This document shows positions 49,609 to 61,489 of a DNA stretch of 64,000 nt, piece by piece. This DNA comes from Eutypella sp. D-1 (taxonomy: Eukaryota > Ascomycota > Sordariomycetes > Xylariales > Diatrypaceae): assembly GCA_023313575.1 (NCBI GenBank), contig JAJTTP010000016.1:186001-250000 (forward strand), written 5' to 3'. Below the pieces are notes generated by a model. The model did no database searches, was not told the DNA's origin, and worked only from the letters and a program-made list of their open reading frames with translations. Made by a program: the position numbers and the translations under genes. Positions within the stretch are counted from its first letter, which is position 1. Every line of letters starts with the position of its first letter.

Positions 49609-51062
49609 CTACTTCACGGCATTGAAATGCCATAGACACAGCAATCTATCGTAGAAGCTAGTAGAGATACATCGGAGGCCGGATCCGCCGGCGCCTTCCT
49701 CCTGGGCTGCGGCTAAGATCATGTGCTCGGAGCCCGGCTGGAAGTCGCTGCCGTAATTCATGCTCTTGTGCTCCTCGAACCGCGCGAGCACCGCGACGTC
49801 GCAGGTGTTCCCCTCGTAGTAGTCGCCCCGGAGCTCGACGACGCGGCATCCGGCGTGCATGCACGACGCGAGGATCAGCGCCGTCCAGCCACGTTTCCCT
49901 CCGCCGCCGCCGTCGGGGGGCGCACTTGTCTCAGACCCCGTCTCTTCCAGCTGGATCAGCTTCAGTCTCCAGACTCCGCCGCCGAGGTTCTCGTCAGCCA
50001 CGATACTCGGCCTCTGTATCATGAAACCGCCTTCGGAGCTGTGGACCCGGTAGACGCGTAGACGGTCGTCGTAGCTTCCGGTGACGACGATCTCCGATCC
50101 ATCAGCTAGTTGCAGGGGCAACGGCAAAATAGCCGTCACCCCCGCTTCGTGGCCCTTGAAAGTGACCGTAGGATAAGGAGTTGCGAGTACCTCATCGTCA
50201 TCGACTGCCGTCCGAGATGGGCTGTAGACGCAGGCGGCGCGGAGAAGTTTCGAATCGTCGCCTCCCGAGTACACTACCAGTGATGACCGAGACTCGGTCG
50301 CGTCTTCGTTATTTGTATCGGGGTGCCGGGTCGACGAAGGCGTGAAGGCCACCGTCCATGCCTCGAGTGTATGCGTGACGACAGGTTCCTCCATAGCCCT
50401 CGAAACCCCCCACGTCTCGTCAACCCGTAATACGTGGACCTCGTAGTTAGAGGTCGTGATCGCGAGCAAGCCCGGTACGGTCGGATGCCACGCGCAAGAA
50501 AGAAAGAGCACGCCGTCACCCCCGCCGCCGCCGAGGGGCCTATGCGTAGCCAGCTCCTTCAACGTTGCCGGGCCTCTTCCCTTCGACGGCGGTGCCAGTT
50601 CGAAGAACGAGAGCGTCCCGGTGCTGGAGACTACGGCCATCACATCATCCTTGCCTCGGTGAGGGCTAAAATGAAGATCCAGGATGGCGGCGGGATAAGG
50701 AACTGTCTGCACGTGAGATCTGGTCCATGGTCAAGGTAACTCATCAGAGGGAATTCGTGCCGGGAAGACAGAAGGAGACCGGGTGCTCACATGTCTGCTT
50801 CTTCTAATGAGAATAACAGCAGGCTCCCATTGCGACTCTGGGGTTGCTTGGACTGTTGTAGGGGGGCATCGTCATCATCGTTATCATTTTCTTCCTCCGC
50901 TGCTGTGTCGTGTCTACCCTGCCCAACGCCTTCCTCCTTCTGTAAATTGTACGTGCCCACGACGAAATAGTCGGGATGCGCCGGGCAGAATTCGATACAG
51001 CTGGGCGGCAGTTCGAGCGTGATGCTTTTCAGGGAGTTTATAACCTCATCCTGGGCATCCAT
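49609..51062 (-). CDS. DPH7: Diphthine methyl ester hydrolase, WD40 protein
   Basis: Two exons on the minus strand (51062-50791, 50719-49609) give 460 residues. The first block, LKSITLELPPSCIEFCPAHPDYFVVGTYNL, is the diagnostic start of Dph7/Rrt2. An acidic low-complexity insert (Glu/Asp/Asn) follows before the beta-propeller resumes. WD-like blades include SCAWHPTVPGLLAITTSNYEVHVLRVD, VVYSGGDDSKLLRAACV, FKGHEAGVTAILPLPL, VVTGSYDDRLRVYRV and the closing STSFYDRLLCLWHF. DPH7 removes the methyl ester from diphthine on elongation factor 2, the step before final amidation of diphthamide, in the cytosol. The intron is 71 nt. The downstream acceptor used (CCAG at 50720) keeps the conserved ISxVQT join; the nearer CAG at 50713 would break the frame. 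Confidence 0.93.
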
Positions 51063-52215
51063 TGTGGAAGCCTAATCCATATATTTAGAGATAGGAAGAA
51101 GGACGTATACACTTCGATGAGACTCTACCATGCAAACGCTAAGGACTCGGAAGTATCCGTTTGCATGGGAAAAATATATGTACAATGTCTATTTTTACTT
51201 AGAAGTACTACAAGCATCTGCGGCACTTATTAGAGGGGGCCCGAAGGGTCCACCAGCCATTCGGCGGGCTCCCCGCTGATTGGGATTGGGGCGGGCCCCT
51301 TATCTTAGCGAGGTTTAGTGCAACGGTTACCTCCCGGGGGGCGCCCCCCAAGGGGCCCCCGTCCCTTCCTCTTATGGAGTCCCTCTCTCCACCCATATCC
51401 CTGACGATCTGCTTCTTTGCTCGTCTGCCATTCGATGAACGAGGAAATGGAAAAAGATACCAGGTGCTCGGGAAGGAAAGAGCCCTTGCCCGCTCCCCCC
51501 GGGGCTCACGGACGTCGGATTACAGATCACGTATGTACTCGCTTAGGACTCAGAAGAACTCAGGACCACAGGCTGCCCGAGCTTTCGGGATACGCCACTG
51601 ATTACCACTCTTTGCATTCGTAGACTTTCGCCTCAGCTTACATATAATTATATATAACTACCTATACTCAAGTTGAGTATATACACATCTTAATTAATTA
51701 GGTAGAAAACGACGAACATCTCTTTTCCATCAGTGAATCTTTCGCGGGGTTTGATAATTGCTTAAAAATACCTAACCCGCATTATGCTCCCGTAAGGCTG
51801 ATCGTCAGGCGTCCATATCTGCATCTGCCTTCCCCCTGCTTTCGTCATTGTCGACGAAATTTACCAGTACTTCATCCCATGTTCCCGAGTTGTTTCATTT
51901 TTGATTGATTTCCTGACAAATTCTCTGTCCATCTGCGCAATCTCTTTTTCTTTCTCTTTCTTAGAATTGCGACAAAACCGTTTGACGTCTTACATAACTA
52001 CCACTTGCGCATCATAGGCACATACGCATAGGCGCATACACACAGACGCGCTTATATACACTTAGGTGGAGGGTATATATATACATATACGTCTTCATCC
52101 CACGCTGGCGGAAATCTGATATCAGATCTGGCATGCTGTGGCACCTCGAAAAGACGAGCAGAGCCCAACGGCGACCAATGAGATAATACATACGGCTAAG
52201 AAGCGAACCAAACAA
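51063..52215. other. Divergent intergenic region between DPH7 and the DUF1917 gene
   Basis: Both promoters lie here. An unusual GC-rich block is found at 51228-51376, in contrast to the AT-rich flanks. TATATA-rich sequence lies near 52070. The upstream in-frame extension of the next gene (52138-52215) has no ATG, so it is left out. Confidence 0.55.
51228..51376. mobile_element. Possible short GC-rich element (MITE-like), unproven
   Basis: About 150 nt of strongly GC-rich DNA interrupt AT-rich flanks. The ends show a weak inverted match (TTAGAGG left, CCTCTTA right), both next to GGGGGCCC-type sequence. A 14-nt perfect palindrome GGGGGGCGCCCCCC lies at 51336-51349. There is no coding potential. 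A short non-autonomous element or an old insertion would explain the sharp composition change; no target-site duplication is clear. Confidence 0.25.
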
Positions 52216-53727
52216 ATGGACTCCGACACCGAATCCGACTTTTACGGTAATGACAGCAATCAATCAATCAATGGAAAACCCCTGCTTTTCTTCCCCTTGC
52301 TGACCACCACCACCATTAGGCGATGACGACACATTAGCCGACCTCAAGGCCCGAGTAAAGCAGTTCGATGTAGCGGCGTGGTCGGCGCTTAACGCCAAGG
52401 CGAAGATGCCGCTGCAGCTCCAGCTGCAGGGGCTCGAGGCGGCGTCCTCGTCGTCCTCGCCGTCCGCGGAGGCGTCGGATTCAACGGGCAAGACGCGCAC
52501 CGGGACGAAGTTCCACAACGCGTACACAGGCCTACCGGTAAACGAACCCCCCTCCCCCATCCCCCCACCAATCATGTTTCACATGCTACGGTGATGTGTG
52601 TACATGAGAGCGCACAGAAGGAGCTAGCTAACCGCGGGCCCGTCCGCAAAACAACAAACAGTACGCCTGGCAGCTAACGGAGACGGTGGAAGCATTCCTA
52701 GCGCGGCTGCCGCCCTCGAGCACGCCGCAGACGCCGCAGACGCCGTGGATCTGCATCAGCAACCCGTACATCGCAACGGGGGTCACTATTTCCGACGGTG
52801 AGCCCCAGCATCAACACCAGGTCCGGGGTTGCGAGCACGAAGGCCCCATGGCGCGCGGCGCCGACCTCGCCACCCTCTGTGAGGGCGGCATGGAGCGCCT
52901 GCACCTGGCGTCCGCCTTCATCGACGAGTGTCGGGCCTCGGGGGCGGCGACGGGGCCCGCGGCCGCGCGCGAGTTCGGAAAGGCGGGCGCTGACGCCGCG
53001 TCGGAGATCCTGGCGCTCGCGCACGCTCTGGGCGTCCGGTGCGGGAAGGTTAGTAGTCTCCCCTGGCGCCCCTCCCCCGAGGGACAAAGCTAGGCTTCAT
53101 GGACCGGCCAGAAAACAGGCTAACACACACACGACGGCGTGGATATAAAACCAACAGTGGATGATCTTCAGCGACGCAGCAGACGTAGACGAGACGTGGG
53201 CGGCGGTAGCGCGGGCGACGGCGAAGAACGAGCTGGGGATAGCGGCCAAGGTGGAGCCGCGACCGGACCCATCGACGCAGTATCTGCCCGGCGGCGCGGA
53301 GTACCAGCAGCAGCAACGGCTCATCTGCGTCTACACCGTCGACTTCGGCGACGTCGCCGACGTCCGGCGCGTCGCGCGCAGGCTCCGCGAGCTCGGCCTC
53401 GTGCCGCCCCGCGGAAAACCGCTGTTCTATAAACCAGGTCAGTTCCAGTTCCGTCCAGTCCAGTCTCCAGTCCAACCCACTTCCCATTCAGTTCCGGCAG
53501 CCAAAGCTTGAGCTTAAAGTATACCCAACTCCATTGCCCAATGTCTTCCCCCTCCCCTACCCCCCTCCTCCTCTGCTCTCTCTTAGGCCCTTAGTGCATG
53601 GACTGCATTGCTTACGACCAGTCCCGTGAACGCAGACGCCTACACGTACCTCGGTATCGCACGGGGGAACAAATGGGGGATCCGGGCGTCGATCTACGAT
53701 ACCAAGACGCTGCTCGCGAAGAACTGA
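52216..53727 (+). CDS. DUF1917 / Bles03-like (UPF0696) protein
   Basis: Five exons (52216-52246, 52320-52537, 52662-53048, 53158-53437, 53636-53727) give 335 residues. The start is the first ATG in frame and gives MDSDTESDFYG, then an acidic stretch DDDTLADLKARVKQFDVAAW. Conserved features are AYAWQL-like aromatic positions at the third exon start, PWICISNP, GGMERLHLASAFIDE, GKWMIFSDAADVDETWAAVA, LICVYTVDFGDVADV, and the terminal DAYTYLGIARGNKWGIRASIY. These are the hallmarks of the DUF1917 family (human C11orf68/Bles03), whose fold resembles eIF4E and whose function is not settled. The last intron (198 nt) uses an acceptor deep in the stretch (GCAG at 53635). Nearer AG sites break the frame. 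No signal peptide or membrane segment is present. Confidence 0.88.
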
Positions 53728-54906
53728 AGAGGGGGAGGGGGAGGGAGAGGGCCTCAAATGGATGGATTGCATGTCGCATGTGGAGGTCTCTCGGTGCATG
53801 GGTTGGTACGCAAGCAGGCTGGAAGAGCCGGTGTTACATAGGACCTGTACCGATGTTGTATTTTGAGCGTGCCTCTCTCTTTTCACGCAAGATACCCAAG
53901 CAGTAGACCCCCTGGCCCCAGAAGTATGGATTACGGGCGTATATACTGCCACAGTATATTGGTGTGTGTGCGGACTGCCGCGGTATGGATTATGAGTTGA
54001 GGGGGAGGTTTCCTATCTACAGTACATAGCACCAAAGCACCACTGAGGCCGCATAGCATAATTAACAGGACATATTGCACGCATGACCTTTTCCCTATCC
54101 CGTCGCCTTACACGTTCCCCCCTCGACAAGTATCCATCTAAAGTCTCGGGCTCTCCGTCTACAAAAAGGGACTGCGAACCCCCCTCCCCCCCACCCCCCC
54201 CCCCTTCGTCGTCAGTAGCCAAACACATACACACCGTAGCTTAACATCCAAAAGCCAAAAGGTTAGACTGCGAGAACCAGATTTGCTTGCGAGGCGCGGT
54301 GCTGCCGCTTCGCCGGGATGAAAAAGGCTTGGGGATAGATGAGTCGGCTGAGATAGATTGTGAAAAATGCCTAGCGAAACTCCCCTCATGTTTGGCCTCC
54401 TTGAGCGACATGTGAGGTAGTGCTTGTTAGAAATCCTGGCTGTCGTACAAATATCCAGGCTTCATCGGCAAGCCACCGGCCGCATAACCTTGCGTCTATT
54501 GCCAGAAGGGTAGATGTGAGTAAGGATGAGAAGCCAGGAAATGGTATGGCATGGCACGATCGACTGTTCACCGGGGTTGTTGACTAGACTGAAGCGAGAG
54601 AGCCCTTGTGCACCGCGCTTCGCACCGTAGCTCTGCATGTGTCGTTCCAACCCTCGGTAACGCGCGGGGTACTACTAGCCGAGTTCCGAGGACCCCTCCT
54701 CGCGTCTGCCTCTCATTGCCTGCCTCTGGTAGATATATCCACCAGTAGACCGGACGTACCGTCTCCTGCGCGGGTTAGATATCGCGCCATTCCTCTCCGA
54801 GCAGGCGACGGAGTCGAGGATCGATCGGTTCGCCGTGCGCTTCATGCCTGTGTCTCAGGACCAAGAGTCCCAGAGCGAGCAAGGGGTCGTCCATCCCCGG
54901 CTGATC
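53728..54906. other. Convergent intergenic region between the DUF1917 gene and NAA30
   Basis: The 1.2 kb holds both 3' flanks. A C-rich stretch lies near 54180-54205. Several short frames on both strands are unsupported. No gene is seen. Confidence 0.6.
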
Positions 54907-55748
54907 CTAACAGCCATCGACGTGGGCCCCAACGGGGGGAATCGCAGTGGGGTCTCCGTTATCGATAGGGTGCTCATCGGCGCCGGCGGCGTCGTCGGGC
55001 GGGGCCCTGAGCAGCAGGACGAGACGGTAGGCACTATTGCCGTTGAGGTAATAGCGGTGAAGCTTCTTAGAGCGGAGGAAGCCGAGGCGCTCGTAGAGGC
55101 GCATGGCGGTGCGGTTGGACTCCTCGGTCTCGAGGACGACCTCGTCGGCGCGCCGGGCCGCCATGGCGTCGATCGCCATCCGCACCAACGCCGTCGCCAC
55201 CCCCTGGCCCCGGTGCGCCGACGCTACCGCCAGCATCGCGATGTACCCCCGGTACGTCGCCGGCGAGTGCGCCGCGTGCTGCTCCAGCTTGCACACGATC
55301 ACGCCTACCAGGGAGTCGTCCGTCGGGTTCAGGGCCTGTGAATGTGTGCGCGCCACACACGCCGCGGGTTAACCAATGTGGCTGGTGATATATATATAAG
55401 GCCCGTCACCCGCCTCCGATCTTATCTTTCTCTCTCTCTTTACCCACGCGTGTGCTTTCCTGCGGAAGCAACGCACCATGTCCACTCTTCCCGCGTTTTG
55501 CGATTTCGGGTTGTACGTACCATGAAGCATAGGTGCGCCCACTGATAGAGGAAATAGCGGTACACGTAGATACTATAGGGTTCGCTCAGGTCCTTGGATA
55601 TCAGCGCCCTGATGGCGGGCAGGTACTGGCTCTCTAGGGAGTGCTGGTACTGGATGTAGCGTAGCTCGGAGGGAAGTCCGGTCATGCTCGCTATGGTTGA
55701 CTTCGTCGTCGGCAGCGGCGGTGCCGGTGGCAATGTCGTCGTCTCCAT
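54907..55748 (-). CDS. NAA30: NatC catalytic subunit, N-alpha-acetyltransferase
   Basis: Two exons on the minus strand (55748-55521, 55335-54907) give 218 residues. After a Pro/Thr-rich leader the GNAT fold begins with ELRYIQYQHSLESQYLPAIRALISKDLSEPYSIY and YRYFLYQWAHLCFMA, which is the Mak3 signature. The acetyl-CoA loop is Arg118-Gly-Gln-Gly121-Val-Ala123 within HRGQGVATALV. The last conserved block is EVVLETEESNRTAMRLYERLGF, followed by KLHRYYLNGNSAYRL. NatC, made with Naa35 and Naa38, acetylates the start Met of proteins beginning Met-Leu, Met-Ile or Met-Phe. A short Asp/Ala-rich tail of about 30 residues follows the fold and is likely lineage-specific. The intron is 185 nt, longer than most neighbours' introns. 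Confidence 0.95.
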
Positions 55749-57078
55749 GTTAAAAACTCGTTTGATATGACGTTGTTTTTACCGTTGTAGGAGGGCGGGT
55801 GTGGTGGAAACTTCAAGATGATTATTAGCGTTGGTGTTATTATAGCGTTGCTATGTAACCCCGCCTTTTTGATATTCAGGAGGTTGCAAGTTCCAAGATT
55901 CTCTGCGTCGTCCAGATAGAGCTTATGAGTAAAGGGATCAATCAAGCCTTGTGGAATCTGTATGGCTGATGGGAGTCTGAGCTGAAAAAAGATGTTGACG
56001 TACTTAGGTATCGAGTGTAACCTGTATATGCATATGCTATGGTACCTAACTATGTACCTACAGAGGTAAGCCAGGTAGGTATAAGGCTTACACTAAGCGG
56101 CCGAGACCGGCAGGGGTAAGGGGAATGAATGAAGCTGTGGTAAACGCCCCCAAAACGCCGTACTACTTTCACATGCAAAAAGTGGTGTGGTGGGCTGGTG
56201 GGCTGATGAGCTCCTAAGGCGGGTGGCTGTTGATACCTGACAACTGATAACCAAATCTCGACTGAAATCAGTCAGTGCAGCAGCGCCTGGGGCTGGTATA
56301 GTGGACCCTGCGCCCCATTTTTGGTGATAGGGCCAATCGATAACGTCAGTAGGACGTTATTCATGAGAACTATTACTATTTCAGTTAGCAGGCAAGCTTA
56401 AGCTTTTTTAGACAGATTAGAGCTCTGACTTTGGAAAAAGCAACCTTGGAAGGCTCCATCGAGGTCACAATTGTACTCCATATGATACCTGTCCACGGGT
56501 ACGTGTAACTACCGGGAGCCCGTAACTACCTACTCTAGGGGTACCTAAAAGTGCCTACAAGTATGCACATGCCGGCATCATCGGTATCGTCGGTATTATC
56601 TTAATCCTTATTATTACCCTTATTACCCTCCATATATTGACATGTGTTGATTGACTATCACAACCACATGCGCATGCCACCCCCCTCTCCCCCCCGGCAA
56701 CTCAAGTGCATCCATCCTACGTAAATATCCTTCGACGCTTTAAATGAAGTAATTATAATATTAGCTCACCGGATATCCAATTCAGTTAGATTAGACTGAA
56801 GAGGTGACATCTTTCTGAACTTCTTTCTTTAAGCCCGTCGTTTTCTGAGCTCTTTGTCGCTACTTCAATACCTACTTCTACTTGCCTACCTGCAGGTGGT
56901 CAACACACCACGTATATTTCAAAGTTCTAAACACAATTAGCAACTAGACACCATAAAATAGATACCGCTGTTTTGGGACCTACGCTTCTTGTCGATATCG
57001 GCATCCTGTCTCCTGCAGCGACGCCGTTGCGCCGTGTATAAGTACGCTCTCCGAAACATGTAATATATTGGTTCTACG
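55749..57078. other. Divergent intergenic region between NAA30 and LRO1
   Basis: Both promoters should be here. The sequence is AT-rich with GTACCTA-type pieces near 56040-56080 and 56500-56560. No open frame carries recognisable domains. Confidence 0.55.
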
Positions 57079-59238
57079 ATGGCATCAACACTACGGCGGC
57101 GAGTTCTCGACGCCGGGGGTGCTGGCGCGGGCGCTACAACAGGCTCAGCAGCTGGCACCCCGTCAACTGAGACCCCCCCATCGACCGAATCCTCCGCAGC
57201 TCCCTCCCCGGCCACAATGACGCCCGTGGAAGAAAAACCCGACGATAGTTCTGTGCGCCCTGGGGAGAAGGTCAAAGTTATCCACCACCAGCACCCTCAG
57301 AAGACTCGGAAGCGCCGGAACACCTTTATATTCCTGCTGGGTTCTCTGTTTGGCATCTTTGTCGCTGGCCTCCTCGCCAAAAACAACGACCTTATCACCC
57401 TCCCCGAGATCAGTGACCTCAGCATGGATAGTCTGCTCGATGTCCTGCCCGCCGGTCTGGCTAAGGACATGCGGGACTTCATGGTATGTGAACAGCGCGA
57501 TGCGAAGCCAACGCTAATAGGACGACGGGTATCTCCTAGCCTAAAGACGAGATGCGTCGTCGGTCTTTTCTTGTTCATGTGCTGATGGTCCCTTATATCG
57601 CAGAACAACCAAATGGAAGCCGCTACCACCTACGATTCCTTTTCCGTCGGCTTGAAAGCCCGTACCGAGGGCCTTGAAGCCTCTCACCCCGTTATTATGA
57701 TCCCCGGCGTCATCTCCACCGGCCTCGAGTCCTGGGGCACCGCCAACATCTCCCGCCAATACTTCCGCAAGCGCCTATGGGGGAGCTGGTCCATGATGAG
57801 AGCCTTGGTCTTAGACAAGGAAGCCTGGAAGAAGCACATTATGCTCGACCAGGTGACAGGGCTTGACCCCCCAGACATCAAGTTAAGAGCCGCCCAGGGC
57901 TTTGACGCCACAGACTTCTTCATCACGGGCTATTGGATATGGAGCAAGATTGTCGAGAATCTTGCCTCGCTCGGCTACGACCCCACCAGTTCCTTCACCG
58001 CCGCGTACGATTGGCGCCTTTCATACGAGAACCTCGAGGTCCGGGACCAATTCTTCACCCGGCTCAAGGTCCACATCGAGATGGCGCGCCAGTTTTCTGG
58101 CAAGAAGGTTGTGCTCGCGTCGCACAGCATGGGAAGCCAGGTCCTCTTCTACTTCCTCCACTGGGTGGCGTCCGAGAAGGGCGGCCGCGGCGGCGACAAC
58201 TGGGTAGAGGACCACGTCGAGGCCTGGATCAACATCAGCGGGTGCATGCTGGGCGCGGCCAAGGACCTAACGGCGGTGCTGTCGGGCGAGATGCGCGACA
58301 CGGCGCAGCTCAACGCCTTCGCGCTGTACGGTCTCGAGAAGTTCCTGAGCAAGGACGAGCGCGTTGAGATCTTCCGCGCCATGCCGGGACTCTCCTCCAT
58401 GCTGCCCATCGGCGGCGACCTGGTCTGGGGCAACGGCACTTGGGCGCCCGACGACCAATCGGAGCAGGTGCGCAGCTTTGGCTCGTTCCTGAACTTTCGC
58501 CGGAACCCCGACGCCAACGCCACGGCGTCGGCGACGGCCGCGACGCCGGACCGCAACCTCACCATGGACGGCGCGCTCGACTACCTCCTGCACAACTCGG
58601 GCGAGCAGTACCGGGCGCAGATCGAGCGGAGCTACTCGCGGGGCGTGGCGCACACGTCGGCCGAGGTGGAGGCCAACGAGCTGGACCCGCGCAAGTGGGT
58701 GAACCCGCTGGAGACGCGGCTGCCGCTGGCGCCGAGCCTGCGGATCTACTGCTTCTACGGCGTGGGAAAGCCGACGGAGCGGGCGTACTGGTACCGGAGC
58801 CCGGAATTCCCGTCGCTGACGCCGCACCTGAACATCACGATGGACACGGGGATGACGGACGACGGGGCCGGGGCGGGAACCGCAGACCGAGGCGTCGTCA
58901 TGGGCGAGGGCGACGGCACCGTCAACCTGCTGAGCGCGGGCTACATGTGCTCGCGGGGCTGGGGGCTCCGGCGCTTCAACCCGGCCGGCGCACGTGTCAC
59001 CGTCGTCGAGATGCCCCACGAGCCCGACCGCTTCAACCCCCGCGGCGGGCCCAACACCGCCGACCACGTCGACATCCTCGGCCGCCAGACCCTCAACGAG
59101 CTCATCCTCCGCGTCGCCGCCGGCAGCGGCGACTCTATCCGCAATAGCATCGTCAGTCCCATCGCCGAGTATGCCGCCAAGGTGAAGATCTACGAGGAGC
59201 CGGGCGAGGCCGCCCCGCCCCCGAAACTCCAGACTTGA
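57079..59238 (+). CDS. LRO1: Phospholipid:diacylglycerol acyltransferase
   Basis: Two exons (57079-57483, 57604-59238) give 679 residues. A Thr/Pro/Ala-rich cytosolic tail with a basic stop (KTRKRR) precedes a single membrane segment at residues 81-100 (NTFIFLLGSLFGIFVAGLLA). The lumenal part is an LCAT-type alpha/beta-hydrolase. PVIMIPGVISTGLESW is the lid region, ASHSMGSQV holds the nucleophile Ser310, GEGDGTVNLLSAGYMC holds Asp572, and TADHVDILG holds His623. The enzyme moves an acyl chain from a phospholipid to diacylglycerol to make triacylglycerol in the ER. Length and topology fit yeast Lro1. The second exon is strongly GC-biased at third positions from about 58000 on. The intron is 120 nt. 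Confidence 0.97.
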
Positions 59239-60117
59239 GGCGGCGGGCGAGGATGAAAGGACGAAATAGAGATGGGGTGAGTAGATATGTGAAAAGTACC
59301 CCTTTTCTTAGCTCTATATATAGAGAGATGACGGCGGTGACGGTGGCGGCGGCGGCGTACGACGGCGTTCTTTAGATGGAGCGGTTCTCTGTCCAGGTCG
59401 GGCGTTCGTATATTGAATCCGGGGCGGTTCTTTTTTGGGAGGGGGCTTTCAACCGGCCTGCTTCGTTCTTGGATCCTGAATGTCGGGGTAATGATTCTGT
59501 ATAAATAACTACATGCATATATATACACATATATTCATAGAATGATCGGGGGCCTTTTTGAATGAGAGGATAATGACATAGATGTTGGAACGCTCGTCGG
59601 TATGCAACGCTGTACTAGGCGCGGGCGCGAATATAAATATCATGTTATATTATGCCATTACACGAGACTATGTATTTACTAACAACTTTTTCTGCCCAGC
59701 CTGGTTTGTATCATCTCCTATATCCAGCGAGGAAAGGGGTTTACGAGCACCATGTAGAAAGTTGCATTGCAAAATGCAGCAAGTGGGATACAGAGCTCAA
59801 GACAAGAAGAGTATCGCCGTAAAAGTGGGTCATCACATGAATCTTTCAGTTTTTGTTCTAGTTCAACCAGCAATGAGCTTTCCACCCTCCTACATAACCC
59901 ACAGCTTACAACAACAGCCACTCAAACCCATCAATTCGAGGTCTGATCAATTGAGCCGCCACTCCTTAAGTTATAGGAACCAAACGAAGCACGGGCTCTA
60001 ATTTTGCCCGCTGCTAGTCTATCCAACCGGCCTCAACAGCAATCGGGGCCGCACAATCTCTCTCTCACACACCTATTTACCTATACAAGTGGTCACGTGT
60101 ACCTTAAACGTTGCAAG
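59239..60117. other. Intergenic region between LRO1 and TAN1
   Basis: The first 300 nt should be the LRO1 3' flank, including a GGCGGC/GACGGC-rich stretch near 59330-59370. TATATA pieces are near 59315 and 59518. The frame that extends TAN1 upstream from 60004 lacks an ATG. No separate gene. Confidence 0.6.
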
Positions 60118-61489
60118 ATGGGAAACGGCGACAACAACGGCGGCAAGAGGAAGCAGCCGCCGGCGGGCGGGGCGTCGGGACCGAACCTCAAGAAGCGCCA
60201 GGGCGGGAGCGCCGGCCGGTGGCAGACGCCGCACCACAGGCAGAAGCTGGAGACGCTTAAGGGCCGGACCATCGAGATCGGCGACGCCGGCGTCTGGGCT
60301 ACCTGCATGCGCGGCAAGGAGCGGCAGGCCGCCGAGGAACTCATCGGTATCTGCAACGAGGTCCGTGCTTCCCCGGAAGTCTCACTCCCCTCCCATCCAA
60401 AAATGCACGAGTCTTGCGTGAAGCTAAAGTACTAATATGGAAAACAGTACGGGGAGAAGCTCTACGGCATCAAACCGCCAGAGTCGGAGTCGGAGGCGGA
60501 GGACGGCGATGACAGTGGGGACATCGAGGATTCGATCGCCAAAGAGCTGGAGAGCATGAAGAAGCCGCGGCGGTCGGCTGCGGCTCCTTCGTCGGAGGAG
60601 CCGCCCGCGTTCGAGGCGATACGCGTGGGCGTCGAGTGCGTGTTCTTCGTGCGGACGCGCCCCCCCGTGGACCCGACGGCGCTCGTGGTGGCGATCTGCG
60701 AGGACGCCGCGGCCTGCGACGACCGCCAGAAGCGGCGTACCCGCTTCGTCAACCGGCTCACGCCCGTCGTCACCATCGAGAAGGCCAACATCACCGGCGT
60801 CGAGGAGGTCGCACGCAGGGTGCTGGCCGGGCATTTTCAGCTGGTGGCCGCCACCGCAGGGGACAACGAAAATGGCGGTGGTGCCGCGCCCGAGGAGAAG
60901 AAGAAGGAAGACGAGGTTGAGGCCTGCTCGGTAAGTCTCCCTTCCCCCTCCCCCCCCTCCAATCCTCCCCAGTCTTTTGCTGTGCTCCCCAACCGCCACC
61001 CCAATTGTTTGCGCAGACCGTGTAACCTTCATATTCCTAGTACGCCATCCGCCCGACTTTGCGGGCACACAGCACGCTCAAACGGGACGAGGTAATTAAG
61101 AAGGTCGCCTCGCTCATCGCGCCGCGCCACAAAGTCAACCTGACGGCGCCTGACAAGGTCATCCTTATTGATATTTTTCAGGTATGTATTGTACCCACCT
61201 GTGACATGACGTCCACATATGCTCTCTTCCTTCAAACAAATTACGCATAGCCACCACGGCCAAGTTGCGTGCTGTGTGGGTGATGTTTGGGCTTGGGGCG
61301 GGAAGAGATGGGCCAGCTGATGACGTTTCACTAACTGAATAGACCCTGTGCGGTATGAGCGTCGTGGGCAGCGAGTGGGACGCGATGAAGCGTTTCAACG
61401 TATACGAATTGTATGAGGCGGCGCTGAAGAAGCCGGCAGCGAAAACCGAGCCGAGCCAGAAGGAGGCTGAAGCTAGCACCAAGGGATGA
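60118..61489 (+). CDS. TAN1: THUMP-domain protein, tRNA N4-acetylcytidine adaptor
   Basis: Four exons (60118-60360, 60448-60930, 61041-61181, 61343-61489) give 337 residues. A basic Gly/Asn/Lys-rich start (KKRQGG) leads to VWATCMRGKERQAAEELIGI, the usual opening of Tan1. An acidic Glu/Asp/Ser insert then precedes the THUMP domain: GVECVFFVRTRPPVDPTALV, RFVNRLTPVV, and after an acidic low-complexity insert YAIRPTLRAHSTLKRDEVIKKVASLI, then HKVNLTAPDKVILIDIFQ and TLCGMSVV. Tan1 binds tRNA-Ser and tRNA-Leu and guides the acetyltransferase Kre33/Nat10 to C12. It acts in the nucleus or nucleolus. The first donor is GTCCGT, weaker than the others (GTAAGT, GTATGT), but the join is fixed by frame and conservation. 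The C-terminal Lys/Glu-rich tail is variable. Confidence 0.94.

Noticed and set aside
52138..52215. Upstream extension of the DUF1917 frame
   Set aside because: It opens at GTG without an ATG. The ATG at 52216 gives the acidic start expected for the family.
58267..59067. Open frame of 266 codons on the minus strand inside LRO1
   Set aside because: Antisense shadow of the GC-rich second exon, with Arg/Val/His-rich composition and no domain.
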